The notes beneath the pieces were generated by a model that was given only the letters and a program-made list of their open reading frames with translations, did not search any database and was not told the origin of the DNA. A DNA stretch of 64,000 nucleotides from Macrosoma leucophasiata (lineage: Eukaryota > Arthropoda > Insecta > Lepidoptera > Hedylidae): assembly GCA_036365455.1 (NCBI GenBank), contig JAWQUS010000008.1, positions 21,931,501-21,995,500 of the forward strand. Reading direction: 5' to 3'. This document shows, piece after piece, positions 25,701-37,700 of the stretch (its first letter is position 1; every line of letters starts with the position of its first letter). The position numbers and the translations under genes are program-made.

Positions 25701-28700
25701 ACCAATAAATGTCTACAACACATAAACCAGAGGTCAAATGGTCAGGTGGAGATGCGTTGCCACCCCTGAGACCTAAGTTGTTGTGTTTCTGTGATAGTTA
25801 TTACGGGTCCATACATTACCATCTAACCGGCTATCAGAGATAATGCTCTAAAAAAGACCTTTATCTCTGTTTCTAATGGGATTTTTCCATTTTGTGGAAA
25901 TTTCCCAGTACCTCGAAGTTTGGTAATGCGCCCGGAGTTATCAACAGGCTCGCCACCTGTTACATGGGCCAAAACGTAAACAGCGAATCGTGGGTGTTTG
26001 CATGTATGCTTCAATGCATGCATTTACCTCTGCCTACCCCTATGGGGATTACAGGCGTGAAGTTACGTTAGTTTAAATATGTAATTATACATATTTTATA
26101 GAGACAAACAACAACTTCTTGGGCTTTATTACAGTCATGAACCAGGGCGCGCATTTGTCAATCTGGGACCCACGGTTATGGCTAATCACATCTCACCACT
26201 CACCTCGGCCATATCGGAGATGAATTTGGCGACCAGATGAGCATGTTTCTTGGGCGTTATTCCCCTCATAAACCAGGGCGCCGAGTCGGCAGTGACACTG
26301 GGCCCCATGGTGATTGGAGACGCGGGCGCCGCGCCCCCGCCCTTCACCTTCACCTGCACCGTGATCGCCTTGCCCAGGTAGCACAGAAGATTATCCAGGA
26401 AACTCACTCTACAGGAAATTAATGAAAAATATCAATTAATTTAAGTTCATCCATCCAAATAACATCACAAATAACTGACTCGTTTCTTTATATAAGCAAA
26501 ACCAGATATTGTTCGTAAGTTATACATTCATACATACAAAACACAACTATGTTCGACAAGTATTTTTTTTTAATTATCATTATCAATTTATTATTATTAC
26601 TTATAAAGATTATTATAACAAGTAAAGACTGTGTAATAAATTATCCTATTAATCACTAAAATAATTAATCTTACCTGGCCTCCATATCAGTGCCATAATT
26701 GAGAGCGGCGAGCATTTTTTGCGGTGCAATTTCAATGACGATTCGTCTTAGTAATGAAATAACCTGAAATATTATTCATTGATTATATAAAAAAAAACTC
26801 AAAATCATTAAAAAAAAATTAATTTATTTCAGGATCTCCTATAATTACTTACTTGTCTTTGAACGCGTTCGCTTCCAGTGTGTAATAATGCCAAGAGATC
26901 ATTGAGCAGCTCCGTACGTTGCGCCAAGTGAATCCGGCCAATGGAACTTCCACTAAGAGCCAGCAACTGAATAGTAGGAAATATTATTTAAAATGTATTC
27001 AATACTAGCTGACCCGACAAACTTCGTATTGCCTCAGAATTAAATGTGTCAATGGTTTGATAGGTACTTTTTGTATGGGAAAATAAAATTGCTGTTTTTA
27101 ACATTTTCCTTTCTACTTTTTACATTTTTCTCACCTTTTAAACCTTCCCTGGACTTCCAAAAATAATTCAAAACCTAAATTAGTCAAATCATTCAAGCCG
27201 TTCTCGAGTTTTAGCGAGACTAACGAACAGTAATTGTTTTTTATATATAGTAGTTGGCCTGCCCAGCGTAGGCAGCGAGACCCGCTTTTCTACACAGGCA
27301 GTGTACAGACTAACCAGTGACAACATCTCGAAGCAGTAGTTGGCCTGCCCAGCGTAGGCAGGGAGGCCAGCTAAACTACACAGGCTTTGACTGCCTCGTT
27401 GGTTCAGTGGTCGCAATCGCGATAGTGAAGCCTGAGGTCTGGGTTCGGTCCCCAGGTCGGGAAAATGTGATAATGGGTTTATTCTGTAAGGAATTTCCCA
27501 GTAGCCCGGAGTCTGGTCGTGCCTCGGAGAGCACGTAAAGCCGTTGGTCCTGCGCCCGATCTCTCTCCGGTCGTGTCGGATTGCCGTCCCATGGGGCTAT
27601 GAGGGTAAAGGAATGGAGACACCTGTGTTTGCGCATACACTTGTGCACTATAATATCTCCCGCGCATTTGGCTAGTCTCCGTTGAAATTGGCCGCCGTGG
27701 TCGATATTCGGTTTGGAGGACATGATTACTACACAGGCAGTGTACAGACTTACCAACGACAACATCTCGAAGCAGTAGCTATCTTGGGCGAGGGCGGCGC
27801 GCGCCGGCCCGGGGTAGGCAGCGAGGCCGGCCTCGGCACAAAGCAACGCGGTCTCCCAGTCGTCGCGCACCCGTGCCGCTTCTCCGCCGATCGCAATCAC
27901 TATGTGCGACATCACCTGCGCACGACACGTATGTTCCTTAGATTGTGATGTGCCAAGGGGCTGTTCAAGTATTACGTTAGTACTATAGGAGGGGGGCGGG
28001 GGGTCTTTGCATTGCTTATATTAGATGACAGGGGGGCGGAGGGGTCTGGATGGTGATTACGTCATCAGTAGTTATTTACTTTTTTACACATACTTATGGC
28101 AACTTACAAATTATCTATGTTTGAAAAGAATCTTTTTTTGCAATAAAGTATGTTTAAATGAATATAACTACATAGCGTTAAAGTCCTCTATCCTAAATCT
28201 ATTTGTAACCGACAAAAAAACGAAGGCGGTTCTCAAGTTGACGCGTATATATATATATTTTTTTTATTTCTAGATTATTATAACCGATGCTCATGAATGA
28301 ATAAAAAAAACGGAGAAAAATGTATAAGTATCGCAATGTTTACGTAAGCATTGGGGAGGGGGGTAAGAGCTTTGCTTACTTTTGCTGACAAGGGGGCGTG
28401 GGGGTGTAAATAAATGTAATAAATCTGCTTACGTAATACTTGAACGGCCCCCAACTCGAAAAAATATGTGTTGTTATAAAACTTTGTTATCAGTTTGTAA
28501 AGGGGAAAAGAGACATTCTACTGATATACTTTTACATTAGTTTATTACATTTAGTTTTATCTTAGTAATATTCTTGACTTTACATATATTTTTTATCTTG
28601 TTTGACATGTATATCAATTGTGATTCGCTTTAATTTATTTTGTTTGTTTTTGACGTATCATAAGAGGTGCCTGTCACCCTAAATGAATAAATGAGTTTCT

Positions 28701-31700
28701 GATTCTGATTCTGATTCTGAAGTAAACAGACGTACGACCCACAATACGTCACGTATGTTTATTGAGTCCCATGTTATAAACCATGTCTATTAATAATCAT
28801 CGGTCAAATTAGCAAACTCCACTCACACTCACTCTTCAAACAGAGGATCGAATACTGCAGACATATTAGGGTAACATTATGCGAAACTTATTAAGATATT
28901 TTCACATCAACAACTTAACTGTGGTCCACAGAGCTCATTACTTATACTTACTCTCTACTTCCTAATACTTATTACTATAAAACACAGTTAAAAATACCTG
29001 ACGCTGTAATGAAGTGAGATTATTCCCCGCAAACAGTATGCCGACGACGTGTTCACAGAGGTCGCTGTCGTCGCCCACCGTGTCCGGTATCGCCACAGCA
29101 CTCGACTCGCCCGAGTCACTCGCGTTCTGTTCCCAGTCTAGAAGCTTGCCGAATACCTGTACAATAATAATATTGGGCATTTATTGTATTATTATAATAA
29201 TTATGCGTTTGGACAAAAGTCTCAATAAACCTGAACGGAGAGCGTTGCGCGCTTCTGACCTCGGCTCGTTCAGGTAGCAGCAATGCCCGGAGAAATGAGG
29301 AGATCCAAATGTCCAATGAAAACGAAACTAGCCGATATATAGTTCATTGAATAGCGAAACTTAAATGGCAATGGGTAGAGCACACAAAACAACCCACTAC
29401 CGCTTTCGCAGATGCGTCGCGACGAATTGTAGACTGACAACCGCGTTGGTACTGGAAGACGAAGCGTAGGCAGACCTTCCACGAGGTGGTCCGGGGGCCT
29501 GGTGAATAATCGTTGAAAAGCGTTTGTCCATCAGTGGACATAAGACAATGATGATGAGTGGTCAGCAGTCTGAACTTTCAGTGTATCTTATTTAACGAGC
29601 GAATGCAGTACTTAAGAGCTCGGCGCGACGCAGGCGGTATGTAGCAGGTGGCTGCTACGCGTGTACCAACTCGCTGAGTTACGTGAGCAACAAGTTACGC
29701 GCACCTGTGTAGTAAGCAACGTGAAGACTGAGTGTATCGCATTCGGTAAGCGAGTATAGTGGATGCAGGGTCCGTCGCGGGCGGTCAGTAGCGAGGAGCG
29801 CAAGTAACACGCATATGAAGACTTTAAGCCTAAACACCAGTCGCATTGCAGCTGGTGCAGCTTGCAAGAAACGCACGCGAGTAGCATACGTACCTGAGTG
29901 GTCAGCAGTCTAAACACTCTGAGTGTGTCGCGCTCGGCCAGCGAGTGTAGGGGGTGCGGAGCTCGTCGTGGGCGGTCCGTAGCGAGGGGCGGGTGCGTAG
30001 GCGCCGGTACACTGAGCACGCGTGCGCCACGAACGCGCACGGCCGCGTCGGGCCCACGTAGTTCGCAGCGCACACGAGCGCATCCCCCACTCACGCCTGC
30101 ACAAACATGTCGAAAATTCTCAACAATGCTATGTGAATGGCCTGAGTGCATATGTCATATCTTTGCTATTATTTTACACCAGACTTGTTTGCTGTCTATT
30201 TTATTTGTAGATTTAAAATATTTTATAACAATAAAGATTTTGTAATAATAAAATATATACAGATTAACAAGACATTAGACAACAAAGAATCTATTAATTA
30301 ATGTCAAAAAAGGAAAAAGTCACAAGGTTTTTTTTAAAAAAAAAAAATATTTATCATTTAGTATTACGAATATCTCTTATGAATAAGTCCAAAATTAATA
30401 ATATTTTAAACTACGGTGAATAACAATATATACACATGTCATGTCCGTTAACACACTGTTTAAATTGATAATATAGAATTTAAAATTAATAATAAATTAC
30501 ATTTACTCTTTAACTAAATGAGAACAAAGAGTTGAGGAAAGAAAAGGAAACATTCTTTGTCATTCACGGGCACGGTTCAAAAGGCTGATACAAAACCACA
30601 GAAAGTTCCTGGATTTTAAAATGGTAATGTGACGCAGAGCGGAGCATCTAGCGCGCCACTTTTGCTCATCCTCGCGGCTTTTATCTGAAGGTGTCATAAT
30701 AGATACATACATGATTGTTAAATGTTCAATTTGGAAACTCACGTGGCAAAGTGTAACAGATCCACGAGGCCGCCTTAGGGTTGACGTCGATGTCTTGCAT
30801 GTGATACATTTCACTAGCACCGCCACTGTACAGAAATGACACCAGCAACGTCTTGAACTGTAAAAGAGAAATAAAATAAAAACATTTTTTATGTAATAGA
30901 TGTAGCAAGCAAACATGCAGTTCACTTTGAGGGTAAATTAATACTGAAACCTACAGACATCTAAATTAAGGGCCTTATCACAGTAGCGATTTCTTAGCAA
31001 GTCAAAAGATATGCGATCACTTCCCCATATGACACCCACTTAACCCTCTAAGAAATCGTTAATATGTGATGGGCCTAATAAGTAAAGTTCTAAATGCAGA
31101 CATTTTTACAGACCCTGGGCAATGATTTCGGAGTAAATAAAACAATGATTTGAAAATTGTTTTTATATTATTTCGCATTAGCACATGCTTGTGAAATATA
31201 TTTTATTTTAAAGAAAAATGGAAAGAAAAATTTGACTTCAGGCGAGACTCGAACTCGCGGCCTACTGGGAATCTAGTCCAGCCGCTCTTCCAATTGAGGT
31301 TTATGACAAATCGGGCAGGACTCAATTGGAAGAGCGGCTGGACTAGATTCCCAGTAGGCCGCGAGTTCGAGTCTCGCCTGAAGTCAAATTTTTCTTTCCA
31401 TTTTTCTTTAAAATAAAATGATTTGAAACTTTATTGATAGAAGAATTGGATTTAAAGAAAAATCTTAAATTTTTAATCTATGGTGTTTGGAAGCGGTATT
31501 TAGAGGTCTCACAAGGGTACTACACTTAACACTTGCAGACCATGTCGCCCAACATAAGATTCGACCAGTTATAAATTGTTACAAAGAAAGAGAAGGAAAC
31601 TCACAGAAGTATCTCTGGTGTTGTCAATATGTATACATATGACATGGGGGCGGTCTTTAGAGGTCCCGCTCGGGTAGCACACTTGGATCCACTTGGCTTT

Positions 31701-34700
31701 GTTGCGGTCCTCGTCACCCGACTCCCAGAAGGTCTCCGTACTGCCGTCGGTCAGCGTGCCGGCCAATCCTTGCCGCGACGACACGGTTATCTCACACCAT
31801 TCCGTTACGTCGATACAATTCCACACGAAGTTTTGCTGTTATAAAATTAAATGTGTTTTCGTTAATAATTGGTTACATAGATGTTTCTTTAATTCTTAGG
31901 TGATACTGTTAAAATACTCGTTTCATGAAACAAAAAACATTCCCTTAATACAGCCCAGGAACTAAATATTTCTCAATCTTTTAAAACATGTGAAGGCCAC
32001 CTCCACAAGTTTTCGCAAATTCAAATTTCAAATTTCAACAAAAAAAGCAATGACTGTAATTGCATCTGTCACAATATACAGTTGATCGTAGTATGACGCC
32101 ATTATTTCACGAGCTCTTCATTGAATTAAAAACCATGCGTATACAACGTGTAACAGGATTATATGCACAACCCGAAACTAGTTTGTTTAGAATCGATAAC
32201 CAACTTGATTTTAGGCATTTTTGATATAGGTAATATTTTGTCCCAAAATTAATTATAATTAAGGAAATTATGGTCACCCATTTGGTGAACAGTTAATACA
32301 AACGAAAATAAGACTAACGTCTATCGACAATAGAATGCATATAGTCTCAACAAGTTTATAAGAACTCGTTGAGACTTGCTATTTATTATAAATAATAATT
32401 AAAGAAATAAAAGGAAATTAATCATATTACTAGCGAGTGTGAAATAACAGTCTGCAGGTGTAGCGTAAGCTACATCACATTGCAACAGTGTCACGTGTGT
32501 GAGTAAGTTCGTGTTTTATGTGGCGTAGGTAGAGGTAGGTTGTTTTGCATAGGGTGTGCATACTGTTCGTGCAAATTGAGGACAACTTATTTCTTAAATT
32601 ATAATAATAAATAATAATAATGGCAACCCACTATACGTCCCACTGCTGGGCACGAGTCTCTCCCCTTTTTGGGGGAGGCCTGGAGCTTACTCCACCACGC
32701 TGCTCCAATGCGGATTGGTGGAGGTGGGTGGGTTAGTGGCCAACCCGCTGTCGGATGTTTTCAAACCGCCCATAAGGCCTCCGACAAGGTTTAACGACTG
32801 CTATCTATCGATAGCAACCGGGACCGACGGCTTAACGTGCCCTCCGAAGCACGGAAACGCGCATTTAATTTGCCACTAGCGGTCACCCATCACACTACCC
32901 GACCGCGCCCGTAGTGCTTAACCGAGCAGATCGCTTACGATATACACCAGCCGCTGGGCCATGCGCGCTTCAATTAAAGATATTAAATACATGAACATAT
33001 AATTTCAGTTCATGTATTATGATTATAACTCGATTTTCTGATCGGGGTATTAGAGAGTGTGCATTATTCCCGTAACATGTTGTATATGTAAAATGTGGCT
33101 ATACACATAACAACAGTGATATTGGTGAATAGTTATGCATGCTTAACATTATTTTGTCTTATTCTACTTTTTCTATCATATGCCTGATACTTAACATATG
33201 CCACTTTGTTAAGTGCAAGCGGGAACAAGATTTTAAATAAGTATGAAACACGAAGTGAACAGAGGAACAAACTGTTAGGTATTTTCGTTTTAAACGACAT
33301 AAGCTGTCGACGAAAAAAGGCTGTGTTGCATCAAGATATTTGTTGAAGAACAGATTTTTTTTAGGTTAGAGAAAGATGTGAAATGTTACAATAACTTTAA
33401 CCAGTACTTTGGTGCAACCCAGCCTAAGTAATGGCTGTGAAAAAACGTAATAATTGACATAAAAATCCTTTTAACTATTCACTCAGCACTTGTAACATAG
33501 TAAATCAGGAATTACGCAATGATAATGCAATCGACAAAGACAAATCATACTATATTGTATCAAATGGACGTTTATAAGTAAGGGAGAATCATACTACAGT
33601 GTATCAAATGGACGTTTATAAGTAAGGGAGAATCATGCTATAGTGTATCAAATGGACGTTTATAAGTAACACATTACCAAGCATTATGATGAATGAGGAT
33701 TTCACTAATATTTTAAGAACCTGAACGTTACCTGTCCATGGCTATGGTAGCTCTCTTGTAGAGCACCGAGCAAGCCATCGTCGTAGACACCGTCTTCGGC
33801 GTGCGACAATATCTTGCTTATGACGTTGAACACCTGAGATCTATCCGGGCAGCGTAAACAGTGCACACACATAATATCAGACACCTTTTACATATATTAC
33901 ATAATCCGATATGCAACCATCCCATATAACTATCATAAACATTCCTTATATAAAATCAGCCTATACACTACAATATGATATAAACAAAAACAGCAATCTA
34001 TAATAAAAAATATGAAGTCCACTTGTTTCGATTTCATTTGGCCAGTGGCGAGCGCATAAAGCTTTCAGCCTAAAACATTAAGCGAATTATCACCTCCGTA
34101 AATGCGAACTATGGCTGAAGGTGTTATCGAGAAGGGAAAGACATAATATGTGATTAACGGCGTGAAACTATCGTAATTCAGGCATCGGTGGGTGATAGCC
34201 GACGTAGTACGGAACGGCCCATTGATTACTTACCTATGCAAGAAGGCTCGATCCTGTTGAGAATAGTGCAGCGCCCAGGATCTGACCGCCTGGAGGCTGG
34301 CGGCGCTGGTTGGCGGCAGAGACGGCGCCAGGGAACTCACTGAACCCAGGAACGCGTGGAACGCTGCCAGGGCTCCTCTAGCTGCCCGACCCCCCGGACA
34401 TATCGCGGACGCGTATGCAGTCGGAAAAAGCGATCGTTTCGTGTCCAGGACTGCTGTGTTCTGAAAGAATATGAACTTTATACCATTAACAATACGTATT
34501 TAGTATTGTAATCATAGATTTTTATAATCATAGTATGTTTAATTTGATAACTTTAGCATGGTAAAATTCCAGCGAGATATCAGAGCGCGAAAACGCGTGG
34601 AACCGCTGCCCTACACTCCGAATTATCTTCAGTGCGTATAGATTATTTTATGACTGCGATTAAGCCGGTCGAATAGCGAGTAATGTAAAGTCGATACCTC

Positions 34701-37700
34701 TTTGTTGTCATCTGGGGTGACGGGCGGCGTGATGAACCTCGCGAACTTGTCGAGTGCGTTGCAGAACCACCACATCACGTCATGCGCGCACATAGCTTGG
34801 GTCGTAGACCGCAGCAGCCAGTTCAAAGCCTGCATCAAATACATATCGTCATATTATTGATTAAATTTGTGATCTTAACCTCTACTAATTTGACCATTTG
34901 AAAAGATAAGTAGTAAAGTGAGAACTATTCGCATACTTTGTATTATATATTGCGTAAAAGCGCAGAACAAGTTACATGGATATATTTCCGATTTTACTGC
35001 TTGAACAAGTTACGTAGCTATCGATAGTCCAATTTTTGTTAATAAATAAAAGAGTAAGAGTTGAAAGCTATAATAATAATTAAATTCGACGAATTCCAAA
35101 TAAAAAAAATGTATTAGAATTATCTAAAACAAAAATAAACATTGTACCTCAAAAGCGTACTGCCGTATGGTATTAATCCGTACTGTAGCGTCCATCTTCT
35201 GTCGATGCGTGTGCAGGTCTCGTTTGGCCAGTATGAAAGCCAGAACAGGACTCTGCATCAGCACATCAATATCAAACTTGGGGTTCTCAAAAGCCGAAAC
35301 CCCACATCCGTCGCTAGTCCATTCTCCACATCCGACTAGTTTCTGGAGAGCTGCACTAGGCTGGGAAAGTAACGATGATCCTGCACCTGGAAATATTCCG
35401 TATTATAACACTGATAATTAGGCCTTACGTCTTAATCTGTTGGTAGAGTTCCAGTGTCGGAGCTTGAGGGCGTAGGCACCACGGCATTGCCAAATCTATC
35501 TGCTGCCAGCACTATCGTGTTCCGGTTAGATGGTAATGTATAGCTCGTAATAACTATCACCGAGACTTCACAATATAGGTCTCAGGGGTGGCAATGCATT
35601 TTTTGGCCTCAGGTTTTTGTGTCGATGTTTGTTATAGGCTGCAGTCATCACTTAACATCCATATGAACTGCATGCTTGTTTGTCACCATCATTACATAAA
35701 AAACAGTGATAATAACATTTGACAAGAATACACAGCTGTTATTATTATTTAACCAAACTTCGTAATCAAGCGAGAAGCCGATCTCGCAAACGATTCTTCA
35801 AGACTACGGAATCCCGAGTAGGGTTTATACGGATGAGCAGCACTTAGTTGACAGCAGCTGTCGGAAGCCGTTGACATGTTGCAATGCCTATAACTACCGT
35901 AGAAATAAGCGAGAGTGTGTTGGCGGCAGCGTCCTTGGAGTAAAGGTCTCGGCGGGGGCCGCACTCCTGCCCATCGATACTGACGCCAATGGACGACAAA
36001 ACGATATTTGATCTGTACAGAATAAGCGAGAGTGTTGGTAAGCGAGTGGTGGTGTGTTGGCGCCAGCGTAGTTGGAGTAAAGATTTCGGCGGGAAGGCGC
36101 ACGCGGCGAAGAAGAAATCCGCGCGCCCTCGTGCTCATCGACACCGATCGTCGTTGAGGCCAGTGAACGACAAAATGATGTAAGATCTACATTAGCGAGT
36201 GCGTTACCAGCGGCGGAGTCTTCAGGGTGGGGGTCCCGACGGGGCGGGGGGCGCGCGGCGAAGGCGAGGTCACGGGCCCCCGCCTGCCCCATCGACACCG
36301 AGCGGTGCACGCGCCACTCGCGACCCTCGCCGCTCTCACCCGCGCCTCCGCCCTGCACAACACAAAAACTATCAAAATACACGAAGTGTAGTAAAACTGC
36401 ACTAAAATCGAACCGCACTCAGACGGCTGGGCCGATTTTGCTAATAATTTTGGCATGAGTTGTATTTATAACTGCCCGGAGAATGTTTGTATGAAAGAAA
36501 AAATAGATAGTTGCGCGAATAATTATGTCCTATTACATCATACGGGGAGGAGGGGATATGCCGTGTTCGGCACGCTTACGATGACACGTTACTGCCCACC
36601 TTAAGCGCAATACACACCGAGCCCGTCAGGCCACTGACACAGCCCGCCGATTCAAACCGGCTGCCTATATGAAAAGAATCATATCAGCAACCTGCGCCCA
36701 CACGTGTTGCTCATCGACAAATTGGTGGCTTGCGAACGTACGCTCAGATGCCCGGCAACACTCGAGCGGTAGTGACAAGTAAGTTCCTCATCTCAAGCCG
36801 ACATGCCGCCAACAATCTTTTCCGACTTACAATGAGTAAAGCCGCCGACTAACCCGCCCACAAAAAGACCGGCGACCCACGATTTACTTCCACGTCACAT
36901 CCTCCACAACACTCCAACGCCGGCAAACATAAGACCGGTCAGTAATTACGCGATACTCACCGTGGGCGGCGGAGGCCTGCCGAGCGAATGATATCGCGCG
37001 GTATCCGCATCGAGTCGGGGCACGGCCCCTAAGGCCGGCAGACACTGGAAGGAAGGTGCGGGCAGCCACGCGCTGCCCAACGGCGTCGGCGGACTGCGCC
37101 CGGACTGCTCTCCGCTCCAGTCACTCCGGGACTCCATAGACTCTGTAAGGCCAAACGAATAGAGGCTATGCTCCAAAATGCACTGCGGCACTGCGACAGT
37201 GCTTTCGATATAATAGAAGCTAACAGTATACTGCCGCAGATGTCATGTGGAATTGTATGACGTCATAATTTAAGCAATTGCAATGTGATTTCTATATCGT
37301 GAGCATTAAATCTTTCTGTTACTGAAAGATTCCATCGATATAAAAATGGGCAAATCATTGAAATGGTTTTTATTGCACTGTAAGACCAATATTTTATTAA
37401 AATAGTAAAGTAAAAGTAATTCAAGAAATGTATAATCAAGCATCCATCCAGTATACTGGATAGCGTTCCGATTTAAACAGTAAACAGTGCTGTCAAATAA
37501 AACGGAAATACATAGGCAAAGTAAACCAGGGCAAAAAGTCAAAATTATCATTGATAAATATTTTGACCTAAATATTAAAAATGATTTTACACGTATTCGG
37601 CGACGATTAAGTGTATTTGCACTTTACTCTTTGGTAGATTTATAGTTTTAGGAGAAAAGTAGCACAGGCCAGGAAACATACAGAGCGGATAAAATTATTC

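Noticed and set aside
27376..27915. A 179-codon minus-strand ORF as a single exon
   Set aside because: Only 27754-27915 is hiw coding; the rest crosses the w28 donor and an oppositely oriented SINE.
29612..30151. A 179-codon minus-strand ORF as a separate protein
   Set aside because: It runs through hiw exon w26 and its ghost fragments, with tandem duplication causing the apparent length.
31240..31385. A pair of inverted tRNA genes
   Set aside because: D, anticodon and T arms are plausible, but neither copy has a 5' acceptor strand pairing with the 3' CTGAAGT, so I call it tRNA-like only.
33545..33669. CRISPR-like array
   Set aside because: Contiguous 44-bp tandem units without unique spacers, in a eukaryotic intron.
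33732..33833. Alternative acceptor CTCAG for hiw exon w23
   Set aside because: It would break the frame from w22; the upstream GATAG acceptor restores it and adds the expected R-S-Q before VFNVISK.
35894..36418. A 174-codon minus-strand ORF as a gene
   Set aside because: It is exon w19 read on through its two decayed copies and the intron; no independent protein family is recognisable.
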